NCBI GenBank assembly: GCA_017503885.1
Contig: JAFVSF010000210.1
Coordinates: 1 to 7,704, forward strand
Source: Clostridia bacterium
GTDB taxonomy: Bacteria; Bacillota; Clostridia; Christensenellales; Borkfalkiaceae
Length of the DNA stretch: 7,704 bases
Direction: 5' to 3'
In this document: positions 1-5,928 of the stretch, piece after piece
Layout: every line of letters starts with the position of its first letter
How positions within the stretch are numbered: position 1 is the stretch's first letter
Translations under genes and position numbers: made by a program
Notes under the pieces: model-generated
The model's database searches: none
The model's input: the letters and a program-made list of their open reading frames with translations, nothing else
Told to the model about the DNA's origin: nothing

Positions 1-982
1 GTTTCCAGTCGATACACTCGGCTCTAATAAAGCCCTTTTCAAAGTCGGTGTGAATTTTGCCTGCTGCTTGTGGTGCTTTAGTTCCTTCTTTAATAGTCCA
101 AGCCCTAGTTTCTGGTTCGCCGGCAGTTAAGAAACTTATAAGACCTAAAAGTTTATAAGACGCTTTAACTAATCTGTTAAGACCACTTTCGGTAACGCCC
201 AATTCTTCCAAGAAGAATTCTACTTCTTCTGGTGGGAGTTCAGAAAGTTGTTCTTCCGTTCTAGCACAAATAGTTAAAGTTTCGCTATTTTCAGTTTTAG
301 CAAACTCTTTAACTTTTTGAACGAGTGGGAGTTCCTCTTCTGCTTTTGCCATATCGTCTTCAGCGATATTTGCAGCGTAAATAACAGGTTTAGAAGTTAA
401 AAGGAATAAGCCGTCAACATATTTTTGCTCATCTTCAGTAAGTTCAATGCCTCTAACTGGTTTTTCTTGCTCAAGTCTATCTAAAATACGTCTTAAAAGA
501 TCACTTTCTATCTTGTATTTCTTGTCGCCAGACTTAATCATGCCAAAAGCCTTGTCATAACGCTTTTGCACGCTTTCCATATCGGCTAAAATAAGTTCTA
601 AATTTATAATGTTGATATCTCTAATTGGATCAACCGAGTCTTCGACGTGGGTAACGTTCTCATCTTCAAAACATCTTACAACGTGGACGATAGCGTCAAC
701 CTCTCTAATGTGAGCGAGGAATTTATTGCCCAAGCCTTCGCCACGAGACGCACCCTTTACAAGACCTGCAATGTCAACGAATTCAATAGTTGCAGGAGTA
801 ATTTTTTTACAGTTATAAAGCCCAGCCAATTTTTCAAGTCTTTCATCTGGCACGGCAACAACGCCTACGTTTGGCTCGATAGTACAAAATGGGAAGTTTG
901 CTGCTTGTGCACCAGCGTGAGTGATTGCGTTAAATAAAGTTGATTTGCCTACGTTAGGAAGCCCTACTACGCCTAATTTCAT
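1..982 (-). CDS. ychF: Ribosome-binding GTPase/ATPase YchF (OLA1 family), C-terminus cut by window edge
   Basis: Universally conserved Obg-related P-loop NTPase that binds ribosomes and in several lineages prefers ATP. The reading frame is open for 327 codons from ATG at 982-980 to the window edge; the family is usually about 365 residues, so only the last ~40 are missing. Seen in the translation: G1 loop GLPNVGKST at residues 7-15, the family signature NFPFCTIEPNVG near 29-40, G3 DIAGLVKGAS at 70-79, and the YchF-type base-recognition loop AANIAED at 203-209 in place of the usual NKxD. The C-terminal TGS domain starts near residue 278 and includes AGKIHTDFEKGFIRAE at 307-322, typical of the family. 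GGAG lies 8 nt before the ATG (complement of 991-994). The gene is divergent from argS. Identity is very secure. Confidence 0.97.
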   Translation of the reverse strand, partial: MKLGVVGLPNVGKSTLFNAITHAGAQAANFPFCTIEPNVGVVAVPDERLEKLAGLYNCKKITPATIEFVDIAGLVKGASRGEGLGNKFLAHIREVDAIVHVVRCFEDENVTHVEDSVDPIRDINIINLELILADMESVQKRYDKAFGMIKSGDKKYKIESDLLRRILDRLEQEKPVRGIELTEDEQKYVDGLFLLTSKPVIYAANIAEDDMAKAEEELPLVQKVKEFAKTENSETLTICARTEEQLSELPPEEVEFFLEELGVTESGLNRLVKASYKLLGLISFLTAGEPETRAWTIKEGTKAPQAAGKIHTDFEKGFIRAECIDWK

Positions 983-1015
983 TTTTAACACTCCAAAAAT
1001 AGTTATTATATAACT

Positions 1016-1045
1016 ATTCTATCACAAATTTACCAAATTGTACAA
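1016..1045 (-). promoter_or_regulatory. Sigma-A type promoter of ychF
   Basis: On the minus strand TTGTAC (complement of 1040-1045) and TAGAAT (complement of 1016-1021) are separated by 18 nt, close to the -35/-10 consensus. Transcription would start about 25 nt before the ychF ATG, leaving room for its GGAG site at 991-994. It lies in the 132-nt divergent gap between ychF and argS. Confidence 0.65.
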
Positions 1046-1114
1046 TACTTTTGTTGCGGTATTTTTGATTTTATGATAAAATTAACTAAAATAACATTGT
1101 TTAAAAGGCGAGAT

Positions 1115-2812
1115 ATGGATTACAAAAAGTACATTGCAGAAAAATTAAGTGGTCTTGGTGTAGAAACCGAAGAAATCGAGGGAGCAATAGCAGTTCCTCC
1201 AGATAAAAATATGGGCGACTACGCTCTTCCTTGCTTTAAGTTTGCAAAGGCTCTTAGAAAAGCCCCTGTTATGATTGCAAACGACCTTTGTGAAAAATTC
1301 GTTTGTGACGACGTTATAAGTAGCGTAGAGGCAGTAAACGGCTACCTTAACTTTAAAATCAATAGAGAGGGTTTAGTTAAAGAGAGTTTAACTAGAATAT
1401 TAGGCGAGGGCGAAAATTACGGAAAGTCAAAAATAGGTAATGATAAAACCGTTTGTATTGACTATTCTTCTATCAACGTTGCAAAGCCTTTCCATATAGG
1501 TCACCTTTCTACTACTGTAATTGGTGGAGCACTTTATCGTATCTTTAAGTTTTTAGGTTATAATACCGTAGGTATTAACCACCTTGGCGACTATGGTACT
1601 CAATTTGGTAAACTTATCTATGCTTACAAGCATTGGGGCAACCAAAAGGACGTAGAAGAGGGTGGAATTAAAGAATTAACCCGTCTATACGTTCGTTATC
1701 ACGAAGAAAGTGAAAATAACCCTACTATGGACGACGAGGCAAGACGTTACTTTAAACTTATCGAGCAGGGCGACGAAGAGTGCAATAAACTTTTCAACTG
1801 GTTTAAAGAACTCACTTTAAAAGACATTGATAAAATCTACAAGGAACTTGACGTTTCTTTTGATTCTTACGCAGGCGAAAGTTTTTACATTGACAAGATG
1901 CAACCTGTAATTGATGAACTCACGGAAAAAGAACTTTTAGTTGAGAGCGAGGGGGCAAAAATCGTAGATTTAGAAGAATATAATATGCCACCTTGCCTTA
2001 TTCTTCGTTCAGACGGTGCGTCTATATACGCAACTAGAGATTTGGCGGCGGCTTTCTATAGAAAGAATACCTATAATTTTGACAAGTGCTTATACGTAGT
2101 TGCATATCAACAAAATCTCCACTTTAAGCAAATTTTTAAAGTGCTTGAACTTATGGGTAAAGATTGGGCAAAAGATATGGTGCACGTTGCATACGGTATG
2201 GTTTCTCTTTTAGATGAAAACGGAAATCAAGTTGCAATGAGTACCCGTCACGGAACGGTAATTTTACTTGAAGACGTTTTGAAAAAGTGTCACGAAAAGT
2301 GCCTTGCCGTTATCGAGGCTAAAAACCCAGATTTAGAGGACAAAGAAATTATCGCAAAGCAAGTTGGTACGGGTGCAGTTATTTTTGCAGCACTTTCTAA
2401 CAGTAAAATTAAAGACATTGCCTTTTCTTATGATAAAATTCTCAATTTCGATGGCGAAACAGGACCTTACGTTCAGTACACTGCCGCAAGAATTAAGAGC
2501 GTTTTAAGAAAGGGTGGCGAGCCATCTTCTTATACGATGCCAAACATTAACGAGGACGAATATCAACTTATATCGGCACTTTCTAACTTCCCAGACGTTG
2601 TAAAAGCATCTGCCGAAAAGTTAGAGCCTTTCTTCGTTACGAGATATGCAATCGAGGTTGCATCACTTTTCAACAAATTCTATTTTAACTGTAAAATTAT
2701 CGGTGAAGAACAAAATACTGAAAGTTTCCGTCTTGATATTTGCAAGGCTACTTTGACAGTTATTACTAATGCACTCGGTCTTTTGGGCATTAAAGTACCG
2801 GAGAGAATGTAA
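1115..2812 (+). CDS. argS: Arginyl-tRNA synthetase
   Basis: Class I aminoacyl-tRNA synthetase charging tRNA-Arg with arginine in the cytoplasm; 565 residues, normal length. Domains: N-terminal Arg-tRNA-recognition domain (1-85), the Rossmann catalytic domain with HIGH at 127-130 (context AKPFHIGHLS) and the GDYGTQFGKL block at 158-167, and a helical anticodon-binding domain from about 448 (GPYVQYTAARIKSVL) to the typical C-terminal VPERM. The KMSKS position reads VAMSTRHG (373-380), lacking both lysines; K124 just before HIGH is the residue that in many ArgRSs is thought to compensate. ATG 1115 is preferred over an in-frame ATG at 1073: the family N-terminus begins at MDYKKYIAEKL, AGGCGAG precedes it by a few bases, and a weak promoter (TTGTTG 1051-1056, TATGAT 1072-1077, short 15-nt spacer) would start transcription downstream of 1073. 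No T-box leader fits in the short upstream gap. First gene of a three-gene operon. Confidence 0.97.
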   Translation: MDYKKYIAEKLSGLGVETEEIEGAIAVPPDKNMGDYALPCFKFAKALRKAPVMIANDLCEKFVCDDVISSVEAVNGYLNFKINREGLVKESLTRILGEGENYGKSKIGNDKTVCIDYSSINVAKPFHIGHLSTTVIGGALYRIFKFLGYNTVGINHLGDYGTQFGKLIYAYKHWGNQKDVEEGGIKELTRLYVRYHEESENNPTMDDEARRYFKLIEQGDEECNKLFNWFKELTLKDIDKIYKELDVSFDSYAGESFYIDKMQPVIDELTEKELLVESEGAKIVDLEEYNMPPCLILRSDGASIYATRDLAAAFYRKNTYNFDKCLYVVAYQQNLHFKQIFKVLELMGKDWAKDMVHVAYGMVSLLDENGNQVAMSTRHGTVILLEDVLKKCHEKCLAVIEAKNPDLEDKEIIAKQVGTGAVIFAALSNSKIKDIAFSYDKILNFDGETGPYVQYTAARIKSVLRKGGEPSSYTMPNINEDEYQLISALSNFPDVVKASAEKLEPFFVTRYAIEVASLFNKFYFNCKIIGEEQNTESFRLDICKATLTVITNALGLLGIKVPERM

Positions 2813-3462
2813 TGAAAAAGGCGATTTTGTTTGATTTAGACGGTACTCTTACAAATACTTCGCTTGATATTTGCGATAACGTAAATCTCACAATGCGTAA
2901 ATTCGGTTATCCACAAATTACCGTTGAAGAGGCTAAACTCTTCGTTGGTCACGGGGCAAAAAGGCTCATTGAAAATTCGTTAAAGGGACAAAAGTGCGAC
3001 AATATTGACGAAGTAGTTGCCTTTTATAACAATGCTTATAATTTTTGTGGAAGCCCTAAAACTTACGTTTACGACGGTATGATAGACCTTCTTAAAAGGT
3101 TAAAGGGCGAGGGTTATAAACTTGCCATAATTTCCAATAAGCCACAAGACGGAACTACCGAAGTTTGCAAGACGTTTTTCTCTGAAATAGAGTTTGATTT
3201 CGTTTTTGGACAAAGAGAGGGCATTAAAGTAAAGCCAGACAGAGGTTGTGTGGACTTTACCTTAAATTCGCTTGGAATTGAGGCAAGAGACGCTGTTTTT
3301 ATTGGCGATAGCGACGTAGATGCTATGACGGCTATAAACGCAGGTGTTGACGGTATTTGCGTTCTTTGGGGCTATAGACCTAAAGAGAGATTGGTTTCCG
3401 TAGGAGCAACAGTTTTCGTGGAAACAGCCGAAGAACTTTATCAAAAAATAAAGGCACTTTAA
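2812..3462 (+). CDS. HAD-superfamily hydrolase, phosphoglycolate phosphatase-like (subfamily IA)
   Basis: Predicted cytosolic phosphatase of 216 residues, the normal size for the Gph/PGP group, which removes phosphate from 2-phosphoglycolate or related small metabolites. All four HAD motifs are visible: motif I DLDGTLTNT with nucleophile D8 and acid D10, motif II IISNKP with S108, motif III lysine K141 in VKPDR, and motif IV VFIGDSDVDAM (163-172) with the Mg-binding aspartates D166 and D170. A helical cap sits between motifs I and II (about 16-85), as in subfamily IA. The tail VLWGYRPKERL is typical of phosphoglycolate phosphatase-like members. Its ATG shares one base with the argS stop (TAATG at 2810-2814), so translation is probably coupled. 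The family is certain; the substrate cannot be read from sequence, since pyrophosphatase PpaX and other IA enzymes look alike. Confidence 0.9.
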   Translation: MKKAILFDLDGTLTNTSLDICDNVNLTMRKFGYPQITVEEAKLFVGHGAKRLIENSLKGQKCDNIDEVVAFYNNAYNFCGSPKTYVYDGMIDLLKRLKGEGYKLAIISNKPQDGTTEVCKTFFSEIEFDFVFGQREGIKVKPDRGCVDFTLNSLGIEARDAVFIGDSDVDAMTAINAGVDGICVLWGYRPKERLVSVGATVFVETAEELYQKIKAL

Positions 3463-3463
3463 T

Positions 3464-3988
3464 ATGGATGTGGCAATTATAAAAAACCAAGAGGAATTCG
3501 TAGCGTTTAGCCTTTTTCCTGTAGGCGTAGTCGGTTGGGGAAAGAGCAAGGCGAGTGCTATCAATTCAATAAATGATAATTTGTACGATTATTGCAACTG
3601 GCTTGTAAAACCTTTGCCTAAAAATCCCGATGCAAACGTAAAAGAAGAGTATTCGGGCGAGGTTAGTCAAGTAAGTTTTAAAAATGAAGACAAATCACTT
3701 TTAAAAAAATATGCAGAGGTCGTTTTTCAAACTGCTTTTTCGTTTAAGTGTATGTTAGACAGTTTTACCTTAAACACTCAAGAGCAAGACCTCGTAAAAG
3801 AGGTTTACGACAAGTTTAACGTTACTGACTGTGGAATTATAGGTTACGCATCTAGCCTTAATGAACGTGAGGATTTGAAGGAGCAAAGGGCTTTTTTGTA
3901 TAACGTTTATAAAACTGCTAAAAAAATCTTCTTTTCGGCAAAGGAAAGGGGAGAGGACGTAACCGATTGTTTTAAATTCAACGTTTAA
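3464..3988 (+). CDS. Small protein with HicB-like N-terminal region, function unknown
   Basis: 174 residues, third gene of the argS operon, starting 1 nt after the HAD gene's stop, so its reality is supported by tight packing and an intact frame. I do not recognise the full-length protein. Residues about 8-45 (VAFSLFPVGVVGWGKSKASA followed by INSINDNLYDYCNW) follow the pattern of the HicB-like fold: a beta strand, a short hydrophobic segment, a Gly turn, then a helix with regularly spaced Ala/Ile/Leu. No HicA toxin gene is adjacent. The rest (75-174) looks mainly helical and hydrophilic, with no signal peptide, membrane segment or metal motif. The stop codon lies inside the first base pairs of the structured repeat that begins at 3984, and the last codons (FKFN) are encoded by a 12-bp sequence repeated at 4235-4246. 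Confidence 0.8.
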   Translation: MDVAIIKNQEEFVAFSLFPVGVVGWGKSKASAINSINDNLYDYCNWLVKPLPKNPDANVKEEYSGEVSQVSFKNEDKSLLKKYAEVVFQTAFSFKCMLDSFTLNTQEQDLVKEVYDKFNVTDCGIIGYASSLNEREDLKEQRAFLYNVYKTAKKIFFSAKERGEDVTDCFKFNV

Positions 3989-4110
3989 AGGCGAATAAAC
4001 GGCGGTATGCTGTGTTTCTACAAATTGCTCTTGACTGGGATGACCCCAAAGGTCTATCCCATCCAATATCAATTTGTGAGCCTTGCCTACCTTGTTTCTT
4101 CTCCTTTAAA
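3984..4110. repeat. Structured tandem unit 1 (127 nt, nested inverted repeat)
   Basis: Nested pairing seen by eye: P1 TTTAAAGG 3984-3991 with CCTTTAAA 4103-4110; P2 GGTATGC 4004-4010 with GCCTACC 4085-4091 (6 of 7 pairs); P3 ACAAATTG 4020-4027 with CAATTTGT 4070-4077; P4 TGGGAT 4036-4041 with ATCCCA 4056-4061, continued by GACC 4042-4045 with GGTC 4051-4054, a bulged T at 4055 and loop CCAAA. GAGCCTT 4078-4084 sits unpaired between P3 and P2. The sequencing-strand orientation of the active RNA, if any, is not settled. No family is recognised. P1 starts inside the stop codon of the upstream gene, so plus-strand read-through from the argS operon would transcribe it. Confidence 0.6.
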
Positions 4111-4113
4111 CTT

Positions 4114-4240
4114 TTTAAAGGCTTATCTACTTCGCTAGCCTACGTTTACTGTTTCAAAAAGGCGAGCACAATGACCAAAGAGGTCTAATGTGTCCGCCTT
4201 TTTTTACGAGCCTTGGCTAGCTCGCATTTAATCCTTTAAA
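4114..4240. repeat. Structured tandem unit 2 (127 nt, nested inverted repeat)
   Basis: Same length and layout as the unit at 3984-4110, separated from it by CTT. P1 TTTAAAGG 4114-4121 with CCTTTAAA 4233-4240; P2 GCTAGCC 4134-4140 with GGCTAGC 4215-4221, perfect; P3 AAAAAGGCG 4156-4164 with CGCCTTTTT 4195-4203; P4 ending in GACC 4173-4176, loop AAAGA, GGTC 4182-4185 and a bulged T at 4186. GAGCCTT is at 4208-4214. P2 and GAGCCTT lie at exactly the same offsets as in the other unit, and two P2 base pairs are swapped (G-C to C-G), which is a covariation signal. Overall sequence identity outside these blocks is low. Its central P3/P4 stem also looks like an intrinsic terminator. Confidence 0.6.
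4156..4205 (+). terminator. Intrinsic terminator of the argS operon (possibly bidirectional)
   Basis: A long stem opens with AAAAAGGCG (4156-4164) and closes with CGCCTTTTTTT (4195-4205), with an apical GACC/GGTC helix and loop AAAGA; a run of seven T follows the GC-rich arm. On the minus strand the same stem ends in five T, so it could also stop transcription coming from the LRR gene. It is the central stem of unit 2. If it works on the plus strand, the 3' arms of that unit's P1 and P2 would be transcribed only by read-through. Confidence 0.75.
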
Positions 4241-4269
4241 TTCAACATTATATAACCTTTATATATAAT
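4241..4269 (+). promoter_or_regulatory. Possible plus-strand promoter ahead of a long hairpin
   Basis: A perfect TATAAT at 4264-4269 lies 17 nt after TTCAAC (4241-4246), a poor -35 element. Transcription would begin near 4276, about 8 nt before the 25-bp hairpin at 4284-4338. The surrounding DNA is very AT-rich, so a chance TATAAT is possible. Confidence 0.4.
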
Positions 4270-4283
4270 AGTAAAGAAAACAC

Positions 4284-4338
4284 AAACGGCGATGCAAAGC
4301 CGAGTCCCTACAAGGGATTTGGTTTTGTATCGCCGTTT
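4284..4338. terminator. 25-bp hairpin: terminator of the LRR gene or a small plus-strand RNA
   Basis: AAACGGCGATGCAAAGCC (4284-4301) pairs with 4321-4338, then GAG/TTT and TCCC/GGGA continue the stem to a TACAA loop (4309-4313). As plus-strand RNA all 25 pairs form, four of them G-U (4294/4328, 4299/4323, 4302/4320, 4304/4318). As minus-strand RNA those four become C-A mismatches. Position, 22 nt past the LRR gene's stop and followed on that strand by GTTTGTGTTTTCTTT, suits a terminator for it. The wobble pattern favours a plus-strand transcript, with T-rich sequence at 4349-4358 as a possible 3' end. Confidence 0.6.
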
Positions 4339-4360
4339 ATAGTCTCAATTTTATTTTTAA

Positions 4361-5548
4361 TTAAGCATCTTCTTCTTCAAAAAAGTCTTTGTCAAAAGCG
4401 TCTTCTAAACTTTCTTCAGTGTGAGCACCAAGAACGAGTTTTTCTTTGTTAAGAGAAGCACAGCCCTTAAATGCGTCCTTTGCAATGCTTACAACAGCAC
4501 TGAGGTCTAATGAACCCACTTCTGTTTCAGTAGACTGACCAAGAGAAGTACATCCACTAAATGCACCTTCGCAAATCGTAACAGCACCAAGAGTTAATGT
4601 TCTTAAAGAAACACAACTAGCGTATGCGTATTTACCAATAGAGGTTATAGTATCTTTAAAACTGAGTGCCTTAATTGCAGAACATCCGTAGAAAGTATAA
4701 TCTGGAATATGGTCGATTGCACCATCAAAAACAACTTCTTCAATGGTAGTAACACCATAGAAAGCATAAGGTTGAACAGCACTGTCACTGTAACTATTAG
4801 TTGTAACTTCGAAAGCAGTCTTGCCTTCTGGAGCTTCTTCGTTTTCGCCTAATACAACGTGTTCGTTATCGTCGTTTACGTAATATTTAACTGTCTTTTC
4901 AGTAACTTTAACATCGCCTGTAATAACAACTTTCTTTAAAGACGTTGGAACGTATAAAGAAGAAGTGCTTTCAGTTCCTTCGTTGAAATTTTGTGTAACT
5001 GCAGTAAGACCGTCAGTACCGATAGTGCCGAAAATGTAAGCAAAGAGCTTTGCCTCGTTAACAGCACCAACTTTTCCACCTACGAAAGGAAGAGTGATTG
5101 TTTTAAGACCAGAAAGACCTACGAACGCACCTTTTTCAATTTCCTTAACGTTATCGCCAACAACGAGGTTAGTAATAAAAGAAAGGTTTGCAACTGCGTT
5201 TGATGCAACGTTCGTTACTTCAGCAGGAATAGTGAAAGTAACTTCTTCGCCCTCTATTGCAAAGTGTTTAGCATCAGAAGTTGCGTGTTTTTCGTCTTCG
5301 AAAAGTGCTTTAAGACCTGCTAAGTCGTTGTTGTCGATATAAGACTTTGCAGATGCAGATAAAGAAATTTCAGTAAGAACGCTGATAGGATTGTCATCTT
5401 CGTCAGTTTCTTTTTCTATTGTAATAGTAACTGGTGTTACGTTTTCGTCAAGAACCTCGCCTTCTTCGCCTTTTTTACAAGACGTAACGCTAAAAACGAG
5501 GGTCGAAACGAGTAAAATTGAGAATAATACGCTTAATAATTTTTTCAT
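4361..5548 (-). CDS. BspA-type leucine-rich-repeat surface lipoprotein
   Basis: 395-residue predicted lipoprotein. The N-terminus MKKLLSVLFSILLVSTLVFS is a signal peptide and VTSC (21-24) is a lipobox, so Cys24 would be lipidated and the protein anchored outside the membrane. After a charged linker (25-60) come repeats of the BspA/LRR_5 type: AFVGLSGLKTITLP (141-154), YAFYGVTTIEEVVF (261-274), YTFYGCSAIKALSF (284-297), YAYASCVSLRTLTL (307-320), GAFSGCTSL (328-336) and DAFKGCASL (358-366). The array is interrupted by a non-repeat acidic segment at about 214-256, and the protein ends in an acidic tail. Such proteins are usually surface adhesion or binding modules; the ligand cannot be inferred. 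The start is ATG 5548, not the in-frame ATG at 5566: AGGAG (complement of 5556-5560) sits 7 nt upstream and the signal peptide begins there. Confidence 0.9.
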   Translation of the reverse strand: MKKLLSVLFSILLVSTLVFSVTSCKKGEEGEVLDENVTPVTITIEKETDEDDNPISVLTEISLSASAKSYIDNNDLAGLKALFEDEKHATSDAKHFAIEGEEVTFTIPAEVTNVASNAVANLSFITNLVVGDNVKEIEKGAFVGLSGLKTITLPFVGGKVGAVNEAKLFAYIFGTIGTDGLTAVTQNFNEGTESTSSLYVPTSLKKVVITGDVKVTEKTVKYYVNDDNEHVVLGENEEAPEGKTAFEVTTNSYSDSAVQPYAFYGVTTIEEVVFDGAIDHIPDYTFYGCSAIKALSFKDTITSIGKYAYASCVSLRTLTLGAVTICEGAFSGCTSLGQSTETEVGSLDLSAVVSIAKDAFKGCASLNKEKLVLGAHTEESLEDAFDKDFFEEEDA

Positions 5549-5574
5549 TTCGTTGCTCCTTAGCAAAGTAGTTT

Positions 5575-5599
5575 ACGCACACGTATATTACGCACGCGT
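5575..5599 (-). promoter_or_regulatory. Direct repeat in the leader of the LRR lipoprotein gene, possible operator
   Basis: ACGCACACGT (5575-5584) and ACGCACGCGT (5590-5599) are 9/10 identical direct repeats, 15 bp apart start to start, GC-rich in an AT-rich gap. They lie just downstream of the expected transcription start (about 5609) and before the ribosome binding site, a position that would suit a repressor or an RNA-binding site. No regulator is identified. Confidence 0.35.
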
Positions 5600-5615
5600 A
5601 GTTGTACACTTAAAG

Positions 5616-5644
5616 ATTTTAACATTTATTATTTTTTTTGTCAA
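5616..5644 (-). promoter_or_regulatory. Near-consensus sigma-A promoter of the LRR lipoprotein gene
   Basis: On the minus strand a perfect TTGACA (complement of 5639-5644) is followed after exactly 17 nt by TAAAAT (complement of 5616-5621). The start would be near 5609, giving a leader of about 60 nt. AT-rich DNA lies upstream and includes a perfect 16-bp palindrome at 5669-5684; it may act as an UP element. This suggests strong expression. Confidence 0.85.
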
Positions 5645-5701
5645 TGGAATACAATTAGTTAATTAATTAAATTTAATTAAATTTATGTTAAAATTACGTT
5701 T

Positions 5702-5899
5702 TTAGCCACATCCACTACAGTTTTTGCAATCTCCACTGCATTTTTTAGTAGTTTTTCCCGTTTGCGTATACATCTGCCCACTATAATTTCTATCTGCTTT
5801 GGTTTGACAGTCGGGACAAAAAACCTCGTCGTCATATTTTTTTACAAGTTCATCAAATATTTTACCACATTTAGGGCATTTGTAATCTAAGATAGGCAT
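5702..5899 (-). CDS. FmdB-type zinc ribbon protein
   Basis: 65-residue protein with the FmdB/CxxC zinc-ribbon pattern: MPILDYKCPKCGKIFDEL supplies C8 and C11, VFCPDC supplies C28 and C31, enough to hold one zinc ion. The tail CSGDCKNCSGCG (54-65) has four more cysteines, like the Cys/Ser/Gly-rich tails common in this family. Named after a protein linked to formamidase regulation, but the role of most members is unknown. The ATG at 5899 has AGGAG 9 nt upstream (complement of 5909-5913). It is a monocistronic-looking gene between two lipoprotein genes; no clear GC-rich terminator follows it, so some read-through into the LRR gene is possible. Confidence 0.9.
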   Translation of the reverse strand: MPILDYKCPKCGKIFDELVKKYDDEVFCPDCQTKADRNYSGQMYTQTGKTTKKCSGDCKNCSGCG

Positions 5900-5928
5900 T
5901 TTTTTTTGCTCCTTTGTTAGTTAATAAC

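Larger units (their letters stand above)
3971..4246. repeat. 12-bp direct repeats flanking the structured region
   Basis: TTTAAATTCAAC occurs at 3971-3982, inside the last codons of the HicB-like gene, and again at 4235-4246. The copies bracket the two 127-nt units. They could be a target-site duplication left by insertion of the region, or remnants of repeat amplification. Removing one copy plus the interior leaves the upstream reading frame ending two codons later (FNII then TAA), so the gene's end would survive either way. Confidence 0.45.

Noticed and set aside
647..937. Open frame of 96 codons on the plus strand
   Set aside because: Lies wholly antisense to the well-conserved ychF coding sequence and has no recognisable protein pattern.
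1073..1114. In-frame upstream ATG extending argS by 14 residues
   Set aside because: The added residues do not fit the family N-terminus, and a better placed ribosome binding site and the family start lie at 1115.
983..1114. T-box riboswitch ahead of argS
   Set aside because: The gap is too short and has no T-box consensus or leader terminator.
3770..4072. Minus-strand open frame of 100 codons with TTG start
   Set aside because: Antisense to the HicB-like gene and over unit 1; the peptide similarity to unit 2 is explained by the shared hairpin, and unit 2 has no usable start.
3984..4240. 6S RNA, SRP RNA, RNase P RNA or tmRNA
   Set aside because: None of their conserved sequence signatures is present, and the tandem 127-nt layout does not match any of them.
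4991..5666. Several plus-strand open frames across the LRR gene and its leader
   Set aside because: Shadows of the LRR lipoprotein frame; no ribosome binding sites or family patterns.
5661..5690. AT-rich palindromes such as AAATTTAATTAAATTT as a terminator of the zinc ribbon gene
   Set aside because: No GC pairs and no following T tract; more consistent with AT-rich promoter-upstream DNA.
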